Origin: an uncultured Eubacteriales bacterium
GTDB lineage: Bacteria; Bacillota; Clostridia; Oscillospirales; Oscillospiraceae
Length of the DNA stretch: 5,716 nt
NCBI GenBank assembly: GCA_900546075.1
Contig: URBH01000087.1
Coordinates: 1-5,716, forward strand
Direction: 5' to 3'
The notes under the pieces were generated by a model, which had not been told where the DNA came from, searched no databases, and saw only the letters and a program-made list of their open reading frames with translations. Positions 1 through 5,663 of this stretch are shown here, piece after piece. Position 1 is the first letter of the stretch; each line of letters begins with the position of its first letter. Position numbers and translations under genes: made by a program.

Positions 1-14
1 CCGTGAAACGGCAG

Positions 15-39
15 AATAAAATGATGAAATCATTTTATT
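15..39. other. AT-rich perfect hairpin at the window edge
   Basis: An 11-bp perfect inverted repeat (15-25 with 29-39) encloses a 3-nt loop. The stem is almost entirely A and T, and neither side has the GC stem plus T-run of a normal terminator. Read on the minus strand it would fall in the leader of the transcript from the promoter at 154-126, about 80-105 nt from the start. A leader or regulatory structure is possible but its role is unknown. Confidence 0.4.
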
Positions 40-125
40 AAGAAATAGTATTATATTCCGGTCTGTCTGCCAGGCGGATGGTCGTGTTCTGCTTTATCGT
101 CGCTCAATAAGTATTACTTCATGCT

Positions 126-154
126 ACTATAGCATATTTCGTCATCCCTGTCAA
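126..154 (-). promoter_or_regulatory. Strong outward-facing sigma-A-type promoter
   Basis: On the minus strand a perfect -35 box TTGACA (154-149) is followed by a 17-nt spacer and the -10 box TATAGT (131-126, 5 of 6 consensus positions). Transcription would begin near 119 and run left out of the window through at least 118 nt. No confident minus-strand gene start with a good ribosome binding site is visible before the edge. The promoter therefore drives either a gene that begins outside the window, with a long leader, or a non-coding RNA. It is back to back with the promoter of the LRR gene. Confidence 0.7.
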
Positions 155-227
155 GCGTCCTGCACCGTCCATTTTCAGCTTCAATATGCCCGAAAGTTCC
201 GTAAAACCGCAACTTTTCCCCGTATGC

Positions 228-256
228 TTGACTTTATCGCCGTTTTGTTGTATAAT
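228..256 (+). promoter_or_regulatory. Promoter of the LRR protein gene
   Basis: The -35 box TTGACT (228-233, 5 of 6) and a perfect -10 box TATAAT (251-256) are separated by exactly 17 nt. The predicted start near 263 gives a leader of about 26 nt before the ATG at 289. This rules against the upstream in-frame TTG at 271 as the true start, because it would lie only about 8 nt from the transcript end with no room for a ribosome binding site. Confidence 0.85.
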
Positions 257-277
257 TTCTTGAAATTCCATTGGAAT

Positions 278-281
278 GGAG
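278..281 (+). promoter_or_regulatory. Ribosome binding site of the LRR gene
   Basis: GGAG lies 7 nt upstream of the ATG at 289. It selects that start over the in-frame TTG at 271. Confidence 0.75.
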
Positions 282-288
282 CAATTTT

Positions 289-2001
289 ATGAAGAAGTTT
301 ATCCGCGTTCTGGTGCCGCTCCTGCTGGCGGTGCTGATCATTGCCAGCATCGGCTGGTATCTGTTTACCTATGACCGAGGGTTCACCCGGGATTTTCTGC
401 TGACCCAGGCTCGATACAATGACCTCCACGGCAATTCCCGCCTGTCCTCCTGGTTCTATGACCTTGCCTACAACTTCTCCAATCACGACGAGAATGTGGC
501 CATCGAGCTGGCGAACCTGTATAAGGCCGACGGCAACTACACCAAGGCCGAGTACACCCTGACCAACGCCATCAATTCCGACCCCAGCGCCGAGCTGTTC
601 ACCGCTCTTTGCAAGACCTATGTGGAGCAGGACAAGCTGCTGGACGCCGTCTCTCTGCTGGACAAAATCACGAACCCGGAAATCAAGGCCGAGATCGAGG
701 CGCAGCGCCCTGACGCTCCCATCAGCAACTACGCGCCGGGCTACTACAGCCAGTATATCGACGTCACCCTGTACGCCGCCGGAAAACTCTACTACACCAC
801 CGACGGCGAATACCCCTCCGTGCAGAACCCCGTTTACGAAAGCCCCATTACCCTTCCCGCCGGTGAGACGACCGTTTATGCCATCGCCGTGGACGACAAC
901 GGCCTTGTCAGTCCCCTGACGGTTCTGGGCTACACCGTGACCGGCGTCATCGAAGAGGTCAAGTTTGCCGACCCGGCCATGGAAGCGGCTCTGCGGCAGG
1001 TGACCGGCACCAGAGACGGCGACAGCGTCTACACCAGCCAGCTGTGGCAGATCACGGAGTTCACCGTTCCCGAGGACACGAAGGTCTACACCGACCTGAC
1101 GTTCATGCCCTATCTCGAAACGCTGGTCATCAACAATCAGAACATCGATTCTCTGGAGAGCCTGTCCTCTCTGACCAAGCTCACGACCCTTGACCTCAGC
1201 GGCAGCCGGTTCAGCCCGGACGAGCTGTCCGTCATTGCGGGGCTCCCCTCTCTGACCGAGCTGACCATGGTGGAATGCGGCCTGAGTACCATTGAAAAGC
1301 TGTCCGGCGCCAAGAGCCTTACCTATCTGAATCTGGGGGAAAACACCATCCGGAATCTGGACGTACTGTCCTCCATGACCACCCTGACCGAGCTGAACCT
1401 CCAGCACAATGCCGTGACCAGTCTCGACGCGCTGGCAGGTCTGTCCAACCTGCAAACCCTGGACGTTTCCTACAACGCCCTGGCCACTCTTGCCCCCGTG
1501 GCCAGCTGCGTCCGGCTGACGACCCTGCTGGCAGACAACAACCAGCTCACCAGTCTGGACGGCGTGAGCGGCCTGCAAATGCTGACCCGGCTGTCCGTGA
1601 ACCACAACACGCTGACGGATGTCTCTCCCCTGGCCGTCTGCACGACTCTGACCGAGCTGGACATTTCCAACAACACCCTGACGGATATCTCCGCCCTTTC
1701 CACCCTGGTCAATCTGGAGCGGTTCGTCTTCTCCTCCAACCAGGTCACGGCGCTGCCCGAATGGCCGGAGGGCTGCAAGCTCCAGGTCATCGACGGTGCC
1801 TACAATGCGGTGACCAGTCTGGACAATCTGAGCAAAATGGGATCCCTGACCTATATCTATATGGATTACAACCAGATCAGCAACATTGATTCCCTTGCCG
1901 ACTGCTACTGCCTGGTACAGGTGAATGTGTTCGGCAACCCCGTTTCCGACGTTGCTGCCCTGAGAGAGCACGACATCATCGTCAACTACGACCCGACCTG
2001 A
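289..2001 (+). CDS. Membrane-anchored leucine-rich repeat protein with TPR-like and chitobiase C-terminal-like domains
   Basis: This 570-residue protein starts at the ATG that follows GGAG. Residues 6-26 are a single hydrophobic segment after MKKF. No clear signal peptidase site follows, so it is probably an uncleaved N-terminal anchor with the rest outside the cell. Residues about 66-129 look like one or two degenerate TPR helical hairpins (ANLYKADGNYTKAEYTL). Residues about 150-218 resemble the CHB_HEX_C_1/Fn3-associated domain: YYTTDGEYPS, then a Y-x-x-P-I-x-L stretch, then AIAVDDNGLVS. Residues 275-562 are thirteen leucine-rich repeats, all of 22 residues except the second (24), of the SDS22/internalin-like type with pattern LxxLxLxxNxLTxLxxLxxL. 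LRR arrays of this kind bind proteins, and the middle domain often appears in extracellular proteins. A surface binding or scaffolding role is inferred; the ligand is unknown. The gene stands alone with its own promoter and terminator and has no LPXTG or second membrane segment. Confidence 0.93.
   Translation: MKKFIRVLVPLLLAVLIIASIGWYLFTYDRGFTRDFLLTQARYNDLHGNSRLSSWFYDLAYNFSNHDENVAIELANLYKADGNYTKAEYTLTNAINSDPSAELFTALCKTYVEQDKLLDAVSLLDKITNPEIKAEIEAQRPDAPISNYAPGYYSQYIDVTLYAAGKLYYTTDGEYPSVQNPVYESPITLPAGETTVYAIAVDDNGLVSPLTVLGYTVTGVIEEVKFADPAMEAALRQVTGTRDGDSVYTSQLWQITEFTVPEDTKVYTDLTFMPYLETLVINNQNIDSLESLSSLTKLTTLDLSGSRFSPDELSVIAGLPSLTELTMVECGLSTIEKLSGAKSLTYLNLGENTIRNLDVLSSMTTLTELNLQHNAVTSLDALAGLSNLQTLDVSYNALATLAPVASCVRLTTLLADNNQLTSLDGVSGLQMLTRLSVNHNTLTDVSPLAVCTTLTELDISNNTLTDISALSTLVNLERFVFSSNQVTALPEWPEGCKLQVIDGAYNAVTSLDNLSKMGSLTYIYMDYNQISNIDSLADCYCLVQVNVFGNPVSDVAALREHDIIVNYDPT
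1114..1974 (+). repeat. In-gene leucine-rich repeat array (13 units of about 66 bp)
   Basis: Translated units begin with L at LRR-protein residues 276, 298, 322, 344, 366, 388, 410, 432, 454, 476, 498, 520 and 542. Twelve spacings are 22 residues or fit that phase, and only unit 2 has two extra residues (SPDE insertion). The DNA units are diverged rather than identical, so the array is old and unlikely to be a hotspot of recent slippage. The periodicity also keeps a long frame open on the opposite strand. Confidence 0.85.
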
Positions 2002-2010
2002 GCATAGCAA

Positions 2011-2046
2011 ATGCCCGCTGCTTTGAAAGCAGCGGGCATAATTTTT
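2011..2046 (+). terminator. Rho-independent terminator of the LRR gene
   Basis: ATGCCCGCTGCTTT (2011-2024) and its exact reverse complement (2026-2039) flank a central G. In practice this is an 11-bp GC-rich stem with loop TTTGAAA. It is followed by AATTTTT (2040-2046) and lies 9 nt after the stop codon. The stem has few T residues on the minus-strand side, so it acts mainly in the plus direction. Confidence 0.88.
2026..2043 (+). repeat. 18-nt direct repeat, left copy (terminator right arm)
   Basis: AAAGCAGCGGGCATAATT is the right arm of the LRR terminator. It recurs exactly, in the same orientation, at 2412-2429. The two copies bracket the whole repeat cluster between the convergent genes. 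Confidence 0.9.
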
Positions 2047-2071
2047 ATCTATGATGCACCGCACTTCTCTC

Positions 2072-2119
2072 GCCTCTCCCTTTGGGATAGGTGGCCGAGC
2101 GAAGTGAGGACGGAGAGGG
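2072..2119 (+). repeat. Structured intergenic repeat, copy A
   Basis: This GC-rich unit contains a hairpin (CCTCTCCC 2073-2080, loop TTT, GGGATAGG 2084-2091, one mismatch) and ends in GGAGAGGG. Its order of elements matches the reverse complement of 2301-2346: CTCTCCC, short loop, GGGA, a CGAAG core, then GAGAGGG. It is therefore a diverged inverted copy of that unit. It looks like a short interspersed repeat of the kind scattered between genes in gut Clostridia. That placement is from memory and was not searched. No coding potential is evident. Confidence 0.65.
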
Positions 2120-2123
2120 TAAA

Positions 2124-2292
2124 CTAGGGCAACACCGCACAATTCGGCGAGAAGTATCAGCCAGAATTTTTGCCCCAATTCAAAGTTCCAAAAATGGTGG
2201 AATACTGTATGTATTTCCCATTTTCGGAACTGCGGAAGTGGGGCAAAAAGGCGGCTGAGACTCGAAGACGCAATTGTGCGGTGCTGCCCTAG
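2124..2292. mobile_element. MITE-like palindromic element with terminal inverted repeats
   Basis: The outer ends 2124-2144 and 2272-2292 are inverted repeats matching at 20 of 21 positions; the core is GGGCAACACCGCACAATT. Further in, 2157-2177 pairs with 2239-2258 (TTTTTGCCCCA against TGGGGCAAAAA). The centre, GTTCCAAAAATGG (2185-2197), pairs with 2218-2230 with one mismatch. The whole unit can fold into one long hairpin. Both ends sit next to TA, as expected for elements moved by an IS630/Tc1-mariner-type transposase, although CTAG is itself palindromic. There is no transposase ORF, so the element is non-autonomous. The left end of a second copy is at 5664-5716, which shows it is a dispersed family. 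Confidence 0.85.
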
Positions 2293-2300
2293 GATGTAAA

Positions 2301-2346
2301 GCCCTCTCAGTCACCTTCGGTGACAGCTCTCCCAGGGGGAGAGCCA
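2301..2346 (-). repeat. Structured intergenic repeat, copy B (inverted relative to copy A)
   Basis: Two adjacent hairpins are visible. GTCACC (2310-2315) pairs with GGTGAC (2319-2324). GCTCTCCC (2326-2333) pairs perfectly with GGGAGAGC (2337-2344) around loop AGG. The reverse complement lines up with 2072-2119, so copies A and B flank the MITE in opposite directions, 4 nt and 8 nt from its ends. The second hairpin has no T-run and is not a normal terminator. Confidence 0.7.
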
Positions 2347-2371
2347 AGGGGCTGCATATGTTGGCACAAGA

Positions 2372-2403
2372 AATGAAGCGTATCCGTACCGATACGCTTC
2401 ATT
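2372..2403 (-). terminator. Hairpin, probable terminator of the comM-thiI-pncC operon
   Basis: A perfect 13-bp stem (AATGAAGCGTATC 2372-2384 with 2391-2403) closes a 6-nt loop. Read on the minus strand it starts about 24 nt after the pncC stop and is followed by a short T-rich stretch (TTTCTTG, counting the last stem bases). The T-run is weak and interrupted, so termination may be partial. On the plus strand the hairpin is followed by CTCTGTTC, which does not support termination in that direction. Confidence 0.55.
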
Positions 2404-2411
2404 CTCTGTTC

Positions 2412-2429
2412 AAAGCAGCGGGCATAATT
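2412..2429 (+). repeat. 18-nt direct repeat, right copy, overlapping the pncC stop
   Basis: This is an exact second copy of AAAGCAGCGGGCATAATT (first copy 2026-2043). Its last two bases are part of the pncC stop codon (minus-strand TAA, 2430-2428). The left arm of the terminator, ATGCCCGCTGC, is not repeated here, so this copy cannot form the hairpin by itself. Confidence 0.9.
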
Positions 2430-2895
2430 ATTCCTTTTGATATTCCAGAACCAATTTCAGCGCGGCTTCAATCGTCTGATTCCGTACCGCTTCCCGGTCG
2501 CCGGTAAAGTGATACTCCCTTGCGTCGGAATGCGCCGCGTCCTGATAGCCGACGAAGACCGTTCCCACGCTGTGTCCGAATTCGTCCCCGCCGGGGCCGG
2601 CCAGACCTGTGACCGCCACTGCAACATCCGCCTTCAGCAGCGCCCGGACGCCGGAGGCCAGATGCTCCGCCGTCGGGCGGGACACCGCGCCGTCCTGTGC
2701 CAGAATCTCTCCCGGCACGCCCAGAATGTTCTCCTTGACCCAGTTGGTATAGCAGATGACGCCGCCCTTGTAGACCTCGCTGCTGCCGGGAACCTGTGTC
2801 AGCGCCGCGCCGATGCCGCCGCCGGTGAGGCTTTCGGCGGTGACCAGCGTCTTTCCCCGCAGCGTTTTCAGAACGTCACAGCAAAGGCTCGTCAT
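2428..2895 (-). CDS. pncC: Nicotinamide-nucleotide amidohydrolase (NMN deamidase), CinA C-terminal family
   Basis: This 155-residue cytoplasmic enzyme converts nicotinamide mononucleotide to nicotinate mononucleotide plus ammonia. It returns the NMN released by NAD-dependent DNA ligase to NAD synthesis. Family motifs are AESLTGG (20-26), PGSSEVYKGGVICYTN (36-51), GAVSRPTAEHLA (69-80), TGLAGPGG (96-103), GTVFVGY (111-117) and FTGDREAVRNQT (130-141). The length fits stand-alone PncC (E. coli about 165); the N-terminal molybdopterin-binding-like half of full CinA is absent. The start codon lies inside the end of thiI (20-nt overlap) and is preceded by AAGGTGA, which suggests translational coupling. 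It is the last gene of the operon. The name is based on family and motifs. The stand-alone form may also be annotated as a CinA-family protein. Confidence 0.94.
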   Translation of the reverse strand: MTSLCCDVLKTLRGKTLVTAESLTGGGIGAALTQVPGSSEVYKGGVICYTNWVKENILGVPGEILAQDGAVSRPTAEHLASGVRALLKADVAVAVTGLAGPGGDEFGHSVGTVFVGYQDAAHSDAREYHFTGDREAVRNQTIEAALKLVLEYQKE

Positions 2896-4066
2896 GATAC
2901 GTCACCTTGATCTTTTCCACATTTTCCAGTGCCCGGGCGATCAGCGCTTCCCTGTCCAGCTTCTTTTCCGCGTTCTCCACCTGCCCCAGGGTGGGCTTGG
3001 TCTTGGGATGCTTCGGCGTGAAGACGGTGCAGCAATCCTCATAAGGCAGGATCGACGTGTCCAGTGTCCCGATTTCCCGGGCAATGGAGATGATGTCCTT
3101 CTTGTCCATGCCGACCAAAGGCATGAAAATGGGAATGTCTACAACGGCGCCGGTGACGGTCATGGCTTCCATGGTCTGGGACGCCACCTGACCCAGGTTT
3201 TCGCCGGTGATCAACGCGCCGCAGCCGTCGCCCTTGGCAATGCGCTGGGCAATCTCCATCATGAACCGGCGCATAATGAGAGTGAAAAATTCCTCGGGGC
3301 AGTTGTCCCGGATGGCTTCCTGAATCTCCGTGAAGGACACCACATTCACGGTCATCCGCCCGGAATACTTGGTCACCAGCCGGGCAAGCTCGATGACCTT
3401 GTCCTTGGCCAGCTGAGAGGTGTAGGGATAGGAGAAGAAGTGGACGGCTTCCACCTCCACGCCCCGCTTTGCCATCATATAGGCCGCCACCGGGGAATCA
3501 ATGCCGCCGGAGAGCAGCACCATCGCCCGTCCGCCAACGCCGGTGGGCAGGCCGCCCGCTCCCGACTCGGCGGGGCCGTGGACATAGGCGGACAAGTCCC
3601 GCACCTCCACGTACACGGTGTACTCCGGGTGACGGACGTCCACCTCCACCCCGGGGTGGGCTTCCGCCAGCCGTCCGCCGATCTCCTGGGACAGCTGGAT
3701 GGAGGTCAGGGGGAAGCGCTTGTCCGAGCGCTTGGACTCCACCTTGAAGGACTTGGCACAGTCCAGATCGTCCCCCAAGTAATTTTCGATGGCGGCAAAG
3801 ATCGCGTCCAAATCCTTCTCGCAGGGGCGGCAGCGGCACAGGCTCACCACGCCGAAAATGGAGCGGCAGGCTTCCCACGCTCCATCCACGTCCGCTTCCT
3901 CGTCCATCGGCTCCACGTACACCGTGGATTGGAGAATATACACGTCAAAATTGCCGTACTTCTTCATGCGGCGGCGGACGTTCTGCCGCAGTTTGTTCTC
4001 AAACTGGCGCTTATTCGCGCCCTTCAGGACGATCTCGCCCAGCTTTAGTAGAAAAATTTCCTTCAT
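2876..4066 (-). CDS. thiI: tRNA 4-thiouridine synthetase ThiI (rhodanese-less form)
   Basis: This 396-residue cytoplasmic enzyme adenylates U8 of tRNA with ATP and accepts sulfur from a cysteine desulfurase to make 4-thiouridine. In some bacteria it also supplies sulfur for the thiamine thiazole. The N-terminus (MKEIFLLKLGEIVLKGANK) is the ferredoxin-like domain, and residues about 60-165 are the THUMP RNA-binding domain. The PP-loop SGGIDSP (186-192) binds ATP, followed by SYPYTSQLAKDKV (212-224), GENLGQVASQT (288-298) and YEDCCTVFTPKHPKTKP (342-358), whose Cys pair includes the position of the conserved sulfur-handling Cys of the family. It ends without the rhodanese domain of the 482-residue E. 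coli protein and matches the ~400-residue Firmicute form. By family logic it thus mainly makes s4U and needs a desulfurase from elsewhere. The start follows AGGAG by 7 nt. comM ends 14 nt upstream and pncC overlaps its end. Confidence 0.97.
   Translation of the reverse strand: MKEIFLLKLGEIVLKGANKRQFENKLRQNVRRRMKKYGNFDVYILQSTVYVEPMDEEADVDGAWEACRSIFGVVSLCRCRPCEKDLDAIFAAIENYLGDDLDCAKSFKVESKRSDKRFPLTSIQLSQEIGGRLAEAHPGVEVDVRHPEYTVYVEVRDLSAYVHGPAESGAGGLPTGVGGRAMVLLSGGIDSPVAAYMMAKRGVEVEAVHFFSYPYTSQLAKDKVIELARLVTKYSGRMTVNVVSFTEIQEAIRDNCPEEFFTLIMRRFMMEIAQRIAKGDGCGALITGENLGQVASQTMEAMTVTGAVVDIPIFMPLVGMDKKDIISIAREIGTLDTSILPYEDCCTVFTPKHPKTKPTLGQVENAEKKLDREALIARALENVEKIKVTYHDEPLL
2902..2908 (-). promoter_or_regulatory. 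Ribosome binding site of pncC inside thiI
   Basis: Minus-strand AAGGTGA lies 6 nt before the ATG at 2895, within the last codons of thiI. It fixes the pncC start in the overlap. Confidence 0.75.
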
Positions 4067-4073
4067 TTTCGTT

Positions 4074-4078
4074 CTCCT
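4074..4078 (-). promoter_or_regulatory. Ribosome binding site of thiI
   Basis: Minus-strand AGGAG lies 7 nt before the ATG at 4066 and fills most of the 14-nt gap after the comM stop. There is no room for a separate promoter in the gap, which supports co-transcription. Confidence 0.85.
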
Positions 4079-4080
4079 GT

Positions 4081-5595
4081 TTATCGGTTTCCCAAATTGA
4101 CCGCCCGGTACTGAATGGCCTCGGCGATGTGCTGGGGTTGAATGTCTTCGCTTCCGTCCATGTCTGCTACGGTTCTGGCGACTCTTAGGATGCGGTCGTA
4201 GCTTCTCGCCGTTAAGCCCATGGTTTCAAACGCGCCCTTCATCAGCTCGGCGCATTCCTCGCTGAGATGGCAATAGCGGCGCATTTCCTCCGGCCCCATC
4301 CGGGCGTTGCACATTCCGCCGGAGCCGAAGCGCCGGTTCTGAATGTCCCGGGCAGCGTTGACCCGCTGCTTTACCGACGCCGACGGTTCCGCCTCCGCCC
4401 GTTCCCGCAAATCCTCAAAATGGACGGAGGGAACCTCCACCACAATGTCAATTCTGTCCAGAAGCGGCCCGGAAATGCGGCTTCGATAATTTTCCACATC
4501 CCGCTGGGAGCAGCGGCAGCGCCCGGAGGGGTCGCCGTACCAGCCGCATTTGCAGGGATTCATGGCGCACACCAGCATAAATTCCGCCGGGTATGTCACT
4601 GCCCCGGAAACCCGGGAGATGGTGACCTTTCCGTCCTCCAACGGCTGGCGCATCAAGTCCAGTGTGTCCTTCCGGAACTCCGGCATTTCGTCCAGAAACA
4701 GCACGCCCTTGTGGGCGAGGGAAATCTCTCCCGGCCTTGGGTTGGAGCCGCCGCCAGCGAGCCCGGCGTTGGACACCGTGTGGTGGGGCGAACGGGACGG
4801 CCGCTGGGTCACAAGGGGATTGCTAGGCGTCAGCATTCCCATGACGGAATAAATCTGACTGACCTCCAAAGACTCCTCCCAGGTCATATCCGGGAGAATG
4901 GAGGGCAGACGCTTGCTGAGCATACTTTTGCCGGAACCAGGCGGGCCAATGAGCAGCACATTGTGGCTGCCCGCCGCCGCGACCTCCAGCGCCCGTTTTA
5001 CGTTTTCCTGCCCCAGCACGTCCTTGAAATCCGGCATGACGGTGTCCTCCCGGGAGGGTACCCACAGCGGTTCTTCTTCCAGAGTCGTCTCCCCGTTCAG
5101 CCCCGCCGCCAGCTGCGCCACCGTATGGACGGGATACACCGCAGGCCCCCGTGCCAGCGTCGCCTCCGGGGCATTCTCCGCCGGGACGAACAGTGCCTGG
5201 ATTCCCTCCCGCTTGGCGGCAAGCGCCATGGGCAGCACGCCGGAAATGGGGCGGATGGTGCCGTCCAGACTCAGCTCTCCAAGGAATGCGCTGGTGGATT
5301 TCGGCCGCCGGACGCTTCCGCAGGCTGCGAGAATACTCAACAAAATAGGAAGATCGTAATGCGTCCCCGCCTTTTTCAGGCCTGCGGGGGCTAAATTCAC
5401 CGTAATGCGGCTCACGGGAAAGGACAGGCCGCTGCTCTTCGCCGCTGCCCGCACCCGATCCCGCGCTTCCTTCACCGCCGCGTCGGGCAATCCCACGATA
5501 TCAAAGCCGGGAAGTCCCTGCGAAATGTAGCATTCCGCCGTGACGGCGCTGCCCTGAATCCCGGAGACGCCCAGCGTCCGGACGCTGCAAATCAT
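4081..5595 (-). CDS. comM: YifB/ComM family Mg-chelatase-like AAA+ ATPase
   Basis: The protein has 504 residues, close to E. coli YifB (about 506). ComM of naturally competent bacteria is a hexameric helicase that promotes branch migration during integration of incoming DNA. Most Firmicute homologues are untested. Residues about 20-142 are the ChlI/Lon-S5-like N-terminal domain (GLPGFDIVGLPDAAVKEARD at 27-46, GELSLDGTIRPISG at 106-119). Residues about 190-392 are the AAA+ core: Walker A GPPGSGKS (217-224), PHHTVSN (271-277), GEISLAHKGVLFLDE with Walker B (289-303), and GPLLDRID (376-383). The four-cysteine insertion NPCKCGWYGDPSGRCRC (346-362) is typical of the family. Residues about 402-499 are the Mg_chelatase_C domain. 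The chosen start gives the family's usual N-terminus and follows AAGGGGGA. The frame stays open 84 nt further, but that extension runs through the predicted promoter into a MITE end and is not real. First gene of the operon. Confidence 0.97.
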   Translation of the reverse strand: MICSVRTLGVSGIQGSAVTAECYISQGLPGFDIVGLPDAAVKEARDRVRAAAKSSGLSFPVSRITVNLAPAGLKKAGTHYDLPILLSILAACGSVRRPKSTSAFLGELSLDGTIRPISGVLPMALAAKREGIQALFVPAENAPEATLARGPAVYPVHTVAQLAAGLNGETTLEEEPLWVPSREDTVMPDFKDVLGQENVKRALEVAAAGSHNVLLIGPPGSGKSMLSKRLPSILPDMTWEESLEVSQIYSVMGMLTPSNPLVTQRPSRSPHHTVSNAGLAGGGSNPRPGEISLAHKGVLFLDEMPEFRKDTLDLMRQPLEDGKVTISRVSGAVTYPAEFMLVCAMNPCKCGWYGDPSGRCRCSQRDVENYRSRISGPLLDRIDIVVEVPSVHFEDLRERAEAEPSASVKQRVNAARDIQNRRFGSGGMCNARMGPEEMRRYCHLSEECAELMKGAFETMGLTARSYDRILRVARTVADMDGSEDIQPQHIAEAIQYRAVNLGNR

Positions 5596-5602
5596 GTTTC
5601 CG

Positions 5603-5610
5603 TCCCCCTT
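5603..5610 (-). promoter_or_regulatory. Ribosome binding site of comM
   Basis: Minus-strand AAGGGGGA lies 7 nt before the ATG at 5595. It supports this start over in-frame ATGs at 5679, 5631 and 5628; the last two overlap the predicted -10 box. Confidence 0.7.
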
Positions 5611-5626
5611 TTCTCTTTTGTTTTCC

Positions 5627-5655
5627 ATCATACTCCATTCCACCGGAAAAGGCAA
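5627..5655 (-). promoter_or_regulatory. Promoter of the comM-thiI-pncC operon
   Basis: Minus-strand TTGCCT (5655-5650, 4 of 6 consensus) and TATGAT (5632-5627, 5 of 6) are separated by exactly 17 nt. The predicted start near 5620 leaves a leader of about 25 nt that carries the ribosome binding site. The -35 box lies only about 8 nt from the end of the second MITE copy. Confidence 0.7.
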
Positions 5656-5663
5656 TCCTTTTT

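Larger units (their letters stand above)
2044..2411. other. Non-coding region between convergent genes
   Basis: This stretch holds, in order, the end of the LRR terminator T-run, repeat copy A, the MITE-like palindrome, inverted repeat copy B and a 13-bp hairpin. Short open frames crossing it begin inside the repeats, lack ribosome binding sites and resemble no family I know. I see no protein gene, tRNA or CRISPR here. Confidence 0.75.

Noticed and set aside
1..41. Possible 3' end of a plus-strand gene at the left edge
   Set aside because: Short open tails end at 19 and 41 in two frames, but they are too short to show any family or codon bias.
58..85. Possible ZTP-type riboswitch fragment on the minus strand (CCGCCTGG)
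   Set aside because: Only this short piece resembles the aptamer 3' half. The expected upstream half is not visible between the predicted transcript start and this point.
2089..2110. tRNA-like segment in copy A (GGTGGCCGAGCG resembles a tRNA-Leu/Ser 5' end)
   Set aside because: No matching acceptor stem, anticodon arm or T-arm follows; the region belongs to the structured repeat.
181..2178. 665-codon open frame on the minus strand covering the LRR gene
   Set aside because: It is antisense to a gene with clear domains, promoter, ribosome binding site and terminator. Its start lies in the MITE. Its Gly/Val/Gln-rich periodic sequence is the expected echo of 66-bp LRR units in GC-rich DNA.
2274..2507. 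77-codon plus-strand frame across the repeats into pncC
   Set aside because: It starts at a TTG inside the MITE terminal repeat, has no ribosome binding site and runs into the antisense of pncC.
2813..4048. 411-codon plus-strand frame opposite thiI
   Set aside because: It is a shadow of thiI: His/Gly/Arg-rich, no family motifs, no ribosome binding site, and the minus-strand frame carries the full ThiI signature.
4267..5394. 375-codon plus-strand frame opposite comM
   Set aside because: It is antisense to a full-length ComM with Walker motifs and has no recognisable domain.
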